DNA of 8,079 nucleotides. It comes from an uncultured Paraglaciecola sp. (GTDB lineage: Bacteria > Pseudomonadota > Gammaproteobacteria > Enterobacterales > Alteromonadaceae). The notes under the pieces were generated by a model. It saw only the letters and a program-made list of their open reading frames with translations, did not search any database and was not told the origin of the DNA. The translations under genes were made by a program, and so were the position numbers. The DNA lies in the NCBI GenBank assembly GCA_905479025.1, contig CAJQKX010000459.1, positions 1 to 8,079 on the forward strand, read 5' to 3'. Positions 1-6,815 of this stretch are shown here, one piece after another; position 1 is the first letter of the stretch; each line of letters opens with the position of its first letter.

Positions 1-44
1 GCGTTGCTATTGAAGTGCGACTATCTCGTCGATACGTCTATTAA
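1..44 (+). other. possible 3' end of a convergent coding region (very uncertain)
   Basis: The first bases are open on the plus strand in two frames. One frame reads VAIEVRLSRRYVY and stops with TAA at 42-44. The other reads ALLLKCDYLVDTSIK and stops with TAA at 46-48. Either could be the tail of a gene converging on the CoA-transferase gene, whose own stop lies at 41-43 on the opposite strand, so the two genes would end almost on the same bases. About 14 codons are too few to assign a family, and chance openness over this length is common. No terminator hairpin is visible in the first 40 bases. Confidence 0.15.
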
Positions 45-1264
45 ATAATCTTTGATTCTCGTAATTCAGTTACCGTGCTGGTGTCATAACCTAGCAGCTC
101 AATTAACACATTTTCAGTATGTTCTCCCAGGTTGGGTGGAGCCTGATGGTAAACGATAGGAGTACGAGAAAAGTTGATGGGGTTTGCCACTGTTGGCACT
201 TTGCCATTGACGGGGTGGGTGAGTTCACCTAGCATTTTACGATGTTTTATTTGGGGGTTTTCGAAGACTTGGGCAATGTCATTGATTGGGCCACATGGCA
301 CCCCCTTTATTTCTAGCTGTTGTAACCAAAATTCACTTTTTTTTGCTTTGATGATGTTTGCCAATTGCTGAATAACAACATCTCTGTTGTGCACTCTTGC
401 TTGATTAGTGACAAAGTGAGGGTCATGTATCAATGTTTGGCAATTTGCCACCTGACAAAAATCTGCAAATTGCGAGTCGTTGCCTATGGTTAAAATAATG
501 AAGCCATCTGCAGTCTGAAAGGTTTGATAGGGTACAATATTAGGGTGAGCATTACCCATGCGTTGTGGGGTGTTCTGGCTGACTAAATAGTTCATCCCTT
601 GATTGGCTAAACAGGCAACTTGCACATCAAGTAAGGCAAGATCTATATGCTGTCCTAACCCTGATTTTTCACGCTCAATAATAGCCGCTTGTATGGCTGT
701 GGTGGCATACATGCCAGTGAGAATGTCGGTGAGTGCTACGCCAACTTTTTGTGGGCCACCGCCAGGTAGGTGATCGGGCTCACCTGTTACACTCATCAGT
801 CCGCCCATACCTTGTAACAAAAAGTCGTATCCGGCTCTTTGCGCATAGGGTCCGTCTTGACCAAAACCGGTTATTGAGCAATAAATTAACTTAGGGTTGA
901 TGGCCGATAAACTGGCGTAATCAAGGTGGTATTTTACTAAGCTGCCTACTTTGAAATTTTCTATTAATACATCACAACTATCTATCAGTTGATGGATAAT
1001 AGCTTGTCCTTCTTGGTGGCGAATATCTATTGTAATAGACTGTTTTCCACGATTAGCAGATAAAAAATAAGCGGATCCTGTGGGATTTTCAGCTGTTTTA
1101 TTATTTAGAAAAGGAGGGCCCCAGTGACGAGTATCGTCACCTTGAATGGGTTTTTCTACTTTGATTATTTCTGCGCCTAAGTCTGCCAACATTTGTCCGG
1201 CCCAAGGCCCCGCTAATATGCGACTTAGTTCAAGTACGCGAATATGTGAAAGTGCTGATGACAT
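41..1264 (-). CDS. CaiB/BaiF family (class III) CoA-transferase, glutarate CoA-transferase-like
   Basis: This is a complete 407-residue gene of typical length for the family. Class III CoA-transferases move coenzyme A from an acyl-CoA donor to a carboxylic acid through an aspartyl-CoA thioester on a conserved Asp; they are cytosolic, interlocked homodimers. Visible hallmarks are the N-terminal VLELSRILAGPWAGQMLADLGAE segment split as VLELSRILAGP (10-20) and LADLGAEIIKVE (26-37), then GDDTRHWGPPF (42-52), NRGKQSITIDI (71-81), ITGFGQDGPYAQRAGYD (131-147), and GVALTDILTG (175-184), where Asp180 is the expected nucleophile. VPYQTF (244-249) and GVPCGPIND (321-329) follow. The GDDTRxWGPPF, SITGxGQxGP and VPYQxFxTxDG strings recall human SUGCT (succinyl-CoA:glutarate CoA-transferase) more than formyl-CoA transferase or carnitine CoA-transferase. 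I infer a dicarboxylate or glutarate substrate, but specificity cannot be read reliably from sequence. The ATG start fits the family N-terminus; the Shine-Dalgarno is weak (GAG, 6 nt away). The gene sits 45 bp downstream of yecE on the same strand. Confidence 0.9.
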   Translation of the reverse strand: MSSALSHIRVLELSRILAGPWAGQMLADLGAEIIKVEKPIQGDDTRHWGPPFLNNKTAENPTGSAYFLSANRGKQSITIDIRHQEGQAIIHQLIDSCDVLIENFKVGSLVKYHLDYASLSAINPKLIYCSITGFGQDGPYAQRAGYDFLLQGMGGLMSVTGEPDHLPGGGPQKVGVALTDILTGMYATTAIQAAIIEREKSGLGQHIDLALLDVQVACLANQGMNYLVSQNTPQRMGNAHPNIVPYQTFQTADGFIILTIGNDSQFADFCQVANCQTLIHDPHFVTNQARVHNRDVVIQQLANIIKAKKSEFWLQQLEIKGVPCGPINDIAQVFENPQIKHRKMLGELTHPVNGKVPTVANPINFSRTPIVYHQAPPNLGEHTENVLIELLGYDTSTVTELRESKII

Positions 1265-1295
1265 AAGTTGCTCAAAAATTACTGTGTGAAGTTAT

Positions 1296-1324
1296 ATTAT
1301 ACAGGCAATTTAAGCACCAAAAAA
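1296..1324 (-). promoter_or_regulatory. candidate sigma-70 promoter for the CoA-transferase gene
   Basis: On the minus strand a perfect TATAAT hexamer lies at 1301-1296. It is 31 bp upstream of the CoA-transferase ATG and would give a leader of about 25 nt. The -35 position (about 1324-1319, 17-bp spacer) falls in a T-run inside the last codons of yecE and matches TTGACA poorly. The gene could therefore have its own weak promoter, or be transcribed from yecE. The call rests almost entirely on the -10 match. Confidence 0.3.
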
Positions 1325-2182
1325 ATCTAACTGGTTATTATGGGTTTTAGGTAAAATGATTGAGGGAATTAAGGTGTCGGGGTAGAGCTGTTTAAAGTCA
1401 TTAAAAAAGGCTTCAGCTAACCAAGGTGCATCGACTGTATTGGCCATATGAAAAAACAAATAGGGCGACTTGCCCTCATCTAACCATTGTTTGGTTTTGT
1501 GGATCCAAGGTGTATAAAACGGTTTATTGGTCTGAATAACCGGATGACCTACAAAACGCACTAATGGGGTGTCCGATGTGGCAATCACATTAGTCGGCAC
1601 TCTGGGTTTCTTTCTATGTGCATCTTCAATGACTTTGTCGCCATTTGCAGGACAGGCAAATAAAGCTCTGGTGTCCATGATCACGCGATTGATATTATTT
1701 TCTAGCAGCAGTTGATTAAATGCTTTTTCGTTATCACTCTTATCAAAAAAACCTAAGTGCCTGACTTCAATTGCATAGCGAAAATTCTTAGGTAACAGTT
1801 GGATGAAATGCGTTAGGGTGCCGAGTTGACTTGGGTTAAAACTGGCAGGTAGTTGTAATATTAAGCAGCCTAACTTATCTTCCAATAATGCCATACGCTT
1901 GAGGACTAAGTGTAAGTCGTCTTTAATATTTAACAGTTTTTTATCGTGACTGATACTGCGGTGAAACTTAAAAGTAAAACAAAAGTCATTAGGTACCTGC
2001 TCAGCCCAGCGCCTTATCGTTTTTTTATCAGGAATATGATAAAAACTGGTGTTGCCTTCTACGCTATTAAAATGCCGCGCGTAAGTTCCAAGGCTCTGTT
2101 CTTTTACTGTGTTGGCTGGAAACAAACTACCGAACCATTGTTCATGAGTCCATATAGGGCAACCCGTTTTGATTAAAGCCAC
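1310..2182 (-). CDS. yecE: YecE-like DUF72 family protein
   Basis: This 290-residue protein belongs to the DUF72 family, a TIM-barrel-like fold whose biochemical role is unknown to me. It resembles E. coli YecE along its whole length: LGTYARHFNSVEGNTSFY (31-48), FTFKFHRSISH (69-79), LQLPASF (109-115), AIEVRH (137-142), NRVIMDTR (165-172), RKKPRVP (190-196), PLVRFVG (206-212) and PYLFFH (240-245). It starts at GTG: a GAGGA Shine-Dalgarno at 2194-2190 has the ideal 7-nt spacing to this GTG, while the nearer ATG at 2188-2186 is only 1 nt from it and is followed at once by TAA. The extreme C-terminus reads QLDFFGA (284-290), similar to bacterial beta-clamp-binding peptides (QL[SD]LF). A run of seven T in the coding strand lies in that motif's codons. 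The gene follows an intrinsic terminator of the ABC operon, so expression must come from read-through or a promoter not clearly seen. Family assignment is firm; function is not known. Confidence 0.9.
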   Translation of the reverse strand: MALIKTGCPIWTHEQWFGSLFPANTVKEQSLGTYARHFNSVEGNTSFYHIPDKKTIRRWAEQVPNDFCFTFKFHRSISHDKKLLNIKDDLHLVLKRMALLEDKLGCLILQLPASFNPSQLGTLTHFIQLLPKNFRYAIEVRHLGFFDKSDNEKAFNQLLLENNINRVIMDTRALFACPANGDKVIEDAHRKKPRVPTNVIATSDTPLVRFVGHPVIQTNKPFYTPWIHKTKQWLDEGKSPYLFFHMANTVDAPWLAEAFFNDFKQLYPDTLIPSIILPKTHNNQLDFFGA

Positions 2183-2194
2183 TTACATTTCCTC

Positions 2195-2221
2195 AATAAA
2201 AAGCCCTCAAAGTGAGGGCTT
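2195..2221 (-). terminator. intrinsic terminator of the ABC/peptidase operon
   Basis: Read on the minus strand, AAGCCCTCA (2221-2213) pairs perfectly with TGAGGGCTT (2209-2201) across a 3-nt CTT loop, giving a 9-bp GC-centred stem, and runs into a T-rich tract (TTTTTATT including the stem end). It lies 18 bp past the stop codon of the permease-peptidase gene. On the plus strand the hairpin is not followed by a T-tract, so it should work only for minus-strand transcripts. Its T-tract almost touches the yecE Shine-Dalgarno. Confidence 0.85.
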
Positions 2222-2239
2222 AGCTTAACAAATTAACCA

Positions 2240-5200
2240 TTACAACTTGATAATATTATTACCTGTGTCTCGGTCAATAAAGCGTACAAAAGGATCTATA
2301 GCGGCAAAGTTAGGCATTTCGTCAACGATGAGTTCAATCACCGTATCGCCACTTTTAATGGCGTGCAGCTCTTGATAGATTATTTTGTTTTCAGCGGCAA
2401 AGTCATTAGGATCTTCGCTGAACAAAACAATCTCTACTTCTTTAGCAAAAGGTTGTTCTGTTTCTTGGCCTTTACCGTCCGCGCTAAATTGCTGTGCTGA
2501 GACGGTTAACGTGACTTTGGTTTTGCCTTTTTCAAGCGCTTCATTTGTTACCTCTTTAGCCCGCAAATCGTAAATAGTAATTTGCTCAAACAAGTCTTTA
2601 ATATAGGCCTGCTCTGCTTTGTTTGACACGCTGTGTAAATGTCTGACTAAGTCTAAGGTAGTAGGGTACAAGTCTTCTCTAAACTTATATTCTTTAAGCA
2701 ATGCTTGCAGGGCTTGATTAAGGCGTTTTTCACCTAGTGTATTGACTAACGCCATCATCACTACTGAGCCTTTGCGGTAATGTATGTATTGTTGGTTTTC
2801 GGAGCGTAACAGCGGCATTTCTTCAATCCGTTCTGCGCTTCGACCTCTTAGGTAGCTATCCAACTCATAAGTGAGGAACTTGCGCAGCCGGGTCTCGCCG
2901 TATTTTTTCTTCATGACCATTAATGCACTGTATTGCGACAATGTTTCCGACAATATCGCACTGCCTTGTACATTGGCCGCGTTCAATTGATGCCCCCACC
3001 ATTGGTGGGCTACTTCGTGAGCAGTTACATAATACACAGGATCAATATCTTCTGGATTACGTAAGTCTGAAATGAAGCCAATGTTTTCAGAGTAAGGCAC
3101 AGTATTGGCAAAACTTTGCGCAAAACTGCGGTAACCTGGAAACTCAATAATCCGTAATTGTTTGTGTTGATAGGGGCCAAAAACCTGTTGAAAGTAGTCG
3201 AGTGAGTCTTGGCTGGACTCAATCATTCTGTCCACATTCCAATGATGATCTTTATGGTAGTAGACCTCGATATTAATCCCATTATGATCGACTTTTTTTG
3301 TTTCGAGGTTAGCCGACATCACGCTAAAAAAGTTGACCATAGGTGCATCCATTTCATATCGATAATAATTGCGGCCATCCTGTTGCCATTCTTTTTGTAA
3401 ATACCCCGGCACTATGGCAAATTGGTCACCACTGGTGGAGACTGTAGCGCTAAAATCTATAAATTCGACTCCTCTTCCAAAAAAGCTTTCCGTGTAGCGG
3501 CTAGTATCTTCAAGTTTATATGCCCGCTGTAGAGGATCTAAGTCTCGTTTACGGCGTTCATGCTGATCTCTTATTAGGTAACTTTCATTGAAACCAAAAG
3601 ATGGGAATAACTCAAAGTTGTTTATAAATGTACCGTTTTTTACCAGAGTATTGTCTTCACCTCTGTCTTTAAACCCTTGATGAGCACGGGTCACTTCGAC
3701 TTGACCCGCGCGTTCTTCGCCAGGTGCCATAGGTTGAGTTAATTCAAACCATGCAAGGTTGTATTGGGTATTGATTTCACCTAACTTTCCACCAGATATC
3801 ACGATATCGAGGTCTTTGGTAAATCGTGGAATATTGAGCAGGAAACGATCGATGGATTGATCTGTGCGGTTAATAAGAGTAATGGTCGCGCTGGCTTCGA
3901 TACGTCCTTCTTCGGGGAAAATATTGATTGCCGCATCAATGCCGACAACACTTGGCATAGGCGCGTCACGAAATTCAACGTAGTCTTTTTCGTAATCAGC
4001 TTGTGTATTCAAACTCTCTTCTTGGCCATAAAACTCATTCAACACTTTTGTGTTGTAATGAATATACCCACCTGTCGCCAGAAATATCAGCATGGCAGCC
4101 ATGGCAATACTTTTACCTTGATTTCCTAACTGATAACTTAACAAACTAAAACGTTGTCTAAGTGATGCATGAGGACCCCTTTGCCACATGCCATAACTCA
4201 TCACACCCAGAACCACTGACAGAGCGGCCCAATACAACATGTACCAGTTCTGAGTCTGAATAAACCAGCCATATCCATTCAAATCTGAGTATTGCAAAAC
4301 AGGCGCGGCGCCAAAATTAAACATGTTGTGTTCAATGCCTATTTGAGAGAAGGCAATGGATACAAAGATGTAGCCAACAAAAATCAACATCCCCACATAT
4401 TTATTAGGACTAAGTACTTGAATTAAAAAAGCTAGCACTACAGTTAAACAAAATGGCAATACGGCAAAATATAATAAGCTAATTAAATATTGCCCAAGCT
4501 CGATATTTTCATAACCCGAGAGTAATTGTTTAATAATAGCGACTATTAAGCCTAAGAAATGTAGCGATACGATAACTAACATTACAGCCAGCAATTTTGA
4601 TAACCAGAAAGTGACATTGGGCACAGGCATACTGTCTATAATATCACCCATACCCACAGTCTTTTCACGCCAAACTACTTCTGCGGTGTAATAAGTAATG
4701 ACAATAATCGTCATTAGGCTAAAAGCCCCCACAATAATTTGCACTAAGGTTTGCGTGAGTGGCCAGTTTGGAGCGCCATATATCCCGTTTATGTCGAAAA
4801 AGCTGGCAATGAGTTGAAAGGCCGAAAATAACAATAAAACAGGGAATGCCGGGCTTAACACGACTTGTTTTATTTCAAATTTGGTGCGCAGCATAAATTG
4901 CGCGACACTATTATTGACTGAGGCTTTAATCGCTATATTGCTGTTAGCGGGTATTACATCAATTTTTTCTTTCTTTATTTTTTTGCTGGTTTTGTTCGCT
5001 GCTAAATTTAATGATTTAAACAGTCCGCCTGTGGTCAGCAAAATAAAGCCACCCACCGCTAGCCACAATAAACGGTTTTGTAATATTGCACCCTCAAAAA
5101 CCGGTAATAGTGAATTCTTTTCAAAGGCTGTCCAGTAGCGGGTATATTCGCGAAATGAATTGAGTCCAAAGGGGTCGAGCAGTGCTCTAATCGTTCGTTG

Positions 5201-5797
5201 CTCGGGTTCATTAAACACTTGTCCTGCAACCACATATAAAATAAATAGACCTAACGCACAGATGTAGCCTGCCATCACACTTTTGAAAAGGTTGGTCGCA
5301 CCGTAAAATAAAGCTGAAAAAATAAAGATGGTTGTGGTGGAGAATATCAAGAAGGGTTGTAGATACATCATCAAGCTGTTCAGGCCAATTCTGTCACCAT
5401 CCACCCAAGGCATTAGGCTTCCTATCAATATACCCACTGGTACCATGGCGAACACAGTTAAACATATCAAATATGCGCCCAAAAATCTTCCGAGGTTATA
5501 ACTAAAGGAACTGATTGGTTTGGTATAAATAATCTCTGACATCAAAGACGTATGGTTACGCGTTGCGGTACCTGCCACAAAGTTGACCACCATAAACATC
5601 GCAAAAATGCTTAAAATTAACATGATTTGAGTCACAGCAAAGGGGCTATTAAACAAGACATTGCCACCTGATCCAATTTGCACCTGATCAATGGTGATGG
5701 CCAAAAATGGCAATAAGAAAAAGACCAAGCAGGTCACAATAAAAGAGGGTTGGCGAGTAAAGTAGCGCCATTCAAACCCTAACATTTGAGTAAACAT
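2240..5797 (-). CDS. ABC-2-type permease fused to periplasmic M1 family metallopeptidase
   Basis: This single 1185-residue chain has two parts. Residues 1-560 form an ABC transporter membrane domain with about twelve hydrophobic helices in two similar halves: roughly 17-36, 54-77, 105-127, 144-166, 172-194 and 242-260, then 316-334, 349-373, 400-423, 437-461, 467-485 and 516-535. A thirteenth helix (563-579) then carries the rest across the membrane. The positive-inside pattern puts the N-terminus in the cytoplasm and residues 580-1185 in the periplasm. That region is M1 aminopeptidase-like: a beta-rich N-domain (about 615-840), a GAMEN-equivalent YSEN (902-905), zinc site HEVAH (His927, Glu928, His931), probable third ligand Glu951, probable catalytic Tyr1007 in HYRKG, then a beta-rich tail (about 1090-1180). 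The zinc-site spacing is one residue longer than usual for M1. This architecture matches proteins annotated as ABC transporter permease/M1 aminopeptidase; substrate and role are unknown to me. The ATG start has an AGGA Shine-Dalgarno 9 nt upstream that overlaps the ATPase stop codon, so translation is probably coupled. Confidence 0.92.
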   Translation of the reverse strand: MFTQMLGFEWRYFTRQPSFIVTCLVFFLLPFLAITIDQVQIGSGGNVLFNSPFAVTQIMLILSIFAMFMVVNFVAGTATRNHTSLMSEIIYTKPISSFSYNLGRFLGAYLICLTVFAMVPVGILIGSLMPWVDGDRIGLNSLMMYLQPFLIFSTTTIFIFSALFYGATNLFKSVMAGYICALGLFILYVVAGQVFNEPEQRTIRALLDPFGLNSFREYTRYWTAFEKNSLLPVFEGAILQNRLLWLAVGGFILLTTGGLFKSLNLAANKTSKKIKKEKIDVIPANSNIAIKASVNNSVAQFMLRTKFEIKQVVLSPAFPVLLLFSAFQLIASFFDINGIYGAPNWPLTQTLVQIIVGAFSLMTIIVITYYTAEVVWREKTVGMGDIIDSMPVPNVTFWLSKLLAVMLVIVSLHFLGLIVAIIKQLLSGYENIELGQYLISLLYFAVLPFCLTVVLAFLIQVLSPNKYVGMLIFVGYIFVSIAFSQIGIEHNMFNFGAAPVLQYSDLNGYGWFIQTQNWYMLYWAALSVVLGVMSYGMWQRGPHASLRQRFSLLSYQLGNQGKSIAMAAMLIFLATGGYIHYNTKVLNEFYGQEESLNTQADYEKDYVEFRDAPMPSVVGIDAAINIFPEEGRIEASATITLINRTDQSIDRFLLNIPRFTKDLDIVISGGKLGEINTQYNLAWFELTQPMAPGEERAGQVEVTRAHQGFKDRGEDNTLVKNGTFINNFELFPSFGFNESYLIRDQHERRKRDLDPLQRAYKLEDTSRYTESFFGRGVEFIDFSATVSTSGDQFAIVPGYLQKEWQQDGRNYYRYEMDAPMVNFFSVMSANLETKKVDHNGINIEVYYHKDHHWNVDRMIESSQDSLDYFQQVFGPYQHKQLRIIEFPGYRSFAQSFANTVPYSENIGFISDLRNPEDIDPVYYVTAHEVAHQWWGHQLNAANVQGSAILSETLSQYSALMVMKKKYGETRLRKFLTYELDSYLRGRSAERIEEMPLLRSENQQYIHYRKGSVVMMALVNTLGEKRLNQALQALLKEYKFREDLYPTTLDLVRHLHSVSNKAEQAYIKDLFEQITIYDLRAKEVTNEALEKGKTKVTLTVSAQQFSADGKGQETEQPFAKEVEIVLFSEDPNDFAAENKIIYQELHAIKSGDTVIELIVDEMPNFAAIDPFVRFIDRDTGNNIIKL

Positions 5798-5809
5798 GAT
5801 AGAGCTTCC

Positions 5810-6715
5810 TTATGCTACTTGGGTTGAATGAGAATTATGTTGAGGATTTTGTCGAGAATTATGTAAGGTAGAAAAATACACATCTTCTAGGGTCGCAGGG
5901 GTACTTTCAAAACCTTCAGGCGCGTCGGGTGCCAGAACATGTAAAACCGTGCGACCAGCAAATAGACGTTTAGAAATAACAGGCAGCGTATTTTCTAATA
6001 CCGCGGCTTCATCAATAGACACCGTTTTACGCCAAATTTGTCCGTTTAAATCGCCAGTAATGTCCAAGGGATTCCCTTGCAATAAAATTTGTCCGTTACC
6101 TAATACCGCCATATTGGGGCAAAGCTCAGACACATCATCGACTATATGAGTAGATAAAATAATGACTTTTTCTTCGCCTAAAGTAACCAGTAAATTATGG
6201 AAGCGATTACGCTCTTCTGGATCAAGGCCTGCTGTTGGTTCGTCTACAATCAATAAATCGGGGTCACCCAATAACGCCTGAGCAATACCAAAACGCTGGC
6301 GCATGCCGCCAGAAAAACCACTGACCGCCTTTTTACGATGTTGAAATAAATTAGTGCGGGCTAACAATCCATCTACGGCTTCTTTACGCTCTGCTTTTTT
6401 AGCAATGCCTTTCAATATCGCTAAGTGGTCCAATAAATCATAGGCACTCACACGAGGGTAAACACCAAATTCTTGTGGTAAATAACCTAAACGTTGACGT
6501 AATTCGTTGGGCTGGGTCAGCACATTGATCTGATCGAATTGAATACTACCTGTATCGGGTTGTTGCAGCGTTGCAATCGTGCGCATCAAGCTGGATTTTC
6601 CGGCTCCATTAGGTCCAAGCAGACCAAACAAGCCTTTGGGGATATCTATACTGACATCGTTAAGGGCTTTCACCCCGTTGTCGTAAATTTTTGTTATATT
6701 TTTAATTTTTAGCAT
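5810..6715 (-). CDS. ABC transporter ATP-binding protein of the permease-peptidase system
   Basis: This is the cytoplasmic ATPase that should power the adjacent fused permease, as a homodimer on the two permease halves. Counting from the ATG at 6715 (301 residues), the Walker A motif GPNGAGKS is at 34-41, Q-loop Gln81, signature FSGGM at 134-138 (for LSGGQ), Walker B LLIVDEP with Asp158 and Glu159, D-loop AGLD at 162-165, and switch His190. All catalytic residues are intact, so it should be active. After the nucleotide-binding domain comes a small beta-rich C-terminal region ending in LEDVYFSTL, common in ABC-2-type ATPases, then a low-complexity Asn/His/Ser/Gln-rich tail of about 18 residues. 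A TTG at 6736 would add seven residues (MNNRERA). I prefer the ATG at 6715 because AGGGA (6727-6723) lies 7 nt before it and MLKIKNITKIY is a typical family start. The gene ends 12 bp before the permease gene. Confidence 0.93.
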   Translation of the reverse strand: MLKIKNITKIYDNGVKALNDVSIDIPKGLFGLLGPNGAGKSSLMRTIATLQQPDTGSIQFDQINVLTQPNELRQRLGYLPQEFGVYPRVSAYDLLDHLAILKGIAKKAERKEAVDGLLARTNLFQHRKKAVSGFSGGMRQRFGIAQALLGDPDLLIVDEPTAGLDPEERNRFHNLLVTLGEEKVIILSTHIVDDVSELCPNMAVLGNGQILLQGNPLDITGDLNGQIWRKTVSIDEAAVLENTLPVISKRLFAGRTVLHVLAPDAPEGFESTPATLEDVYFSTLHNSRQNPQHNSHSTQVA

Positions 6716-6722
6716 TGCTCGT

Positions 6723-6727
6723 TCCCT
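6723..6727 (-). promoter_or_regulatory. ribosome binding site deciding the ATPase start
   Basis: AGGGA on the minus strand lies 7 nt upstream of the ATG at 6715. It falls inside the coding extension that a TTG start at 6736 would imply, which favours the ATG. Confidence 0.6.
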
Positions 6728-6740
6728 GTTATTCAATTTT

Positions 6741-6791
6741 AATGTTGCAAATATGCAGAATTCATTTTCATTAGTCTATAGGTGCAACATT
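6741..6791. repeat. perfect 9-bp inverted repeat, possible operator pair
   Basis: AATGTTGCA (6741-6749) and TGCAACATT (6783-6791) are exact reverse complements separated by 33 bp. Their centres are 42 bp apart, about four turns of B-DNA, so both arms would face the same side of the helix. No T-tract follows and the loop is long, so this is not a terminator. It lies between the divergent ABC operon and aspS, nearer the ABC side, and brackets a candidate -10 element for the ABC operon. An operator bound by a dimeric or looping regulator is an inference. Confidence 0.4.
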
Positions 6792-6803
6792 TTCTTACGA
6801 AAA
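6775..6803 (-). promoter_or_regulatory. weak candidate promoter for the ABC/peptidase operon
   Basis: On the minus strand TATAGA (6780-6775) resembles a -10 element, with TTTTCG (6803-6798) 17 bp upstream as a poor -35. The right arm of the inverted repeat lies within the spacer, and the left arm would fall just downstream of the start point. An alternative -10, TAAAAT at 6741-6736, is closer to the gene but also lacks a good -35. The choice is uncertain. Confidence 0.2.
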
Positions 6804-6815
6804 CTGAGAATTTAA

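Noticed and set aside
174..371. Plus-strand open frame opposite the CoA-transferase gene
   Set aside because: It lies entirely inside a conserved gene on the other strand, and its translation has no recognisable domain.
2186..2188. ATG just upstream of yecE as the true start
   Set aside because: It is followed immediately by TAA and lies 1 nt from the Shine-Dalgarno.
2945..3019. Possible indel error explaining the extra residue between the zinc ligands
   Set aside because: The reading frame continues intact for hundreds of codons on both sides, and a three-base error is unlikely. Fused homologues appear to share the spacing.
1946..5138. Short plus-strand frames (62-90 codons) and one minus-strand frame at 3025-3222 inside yecE and the permease-peptidase gene
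   Set aside because: Each overlaps strongly supported coding sequence in another frame. Hydrophobic stretches in some are mirror effects of the membrane helices.
6715..6736. TTG start for the ABC ATPase adding seven residues
   Set aside because: The AGGGA element lies within this extension and is well placed for the ATG at 6715, and the extension has no family counterpart.
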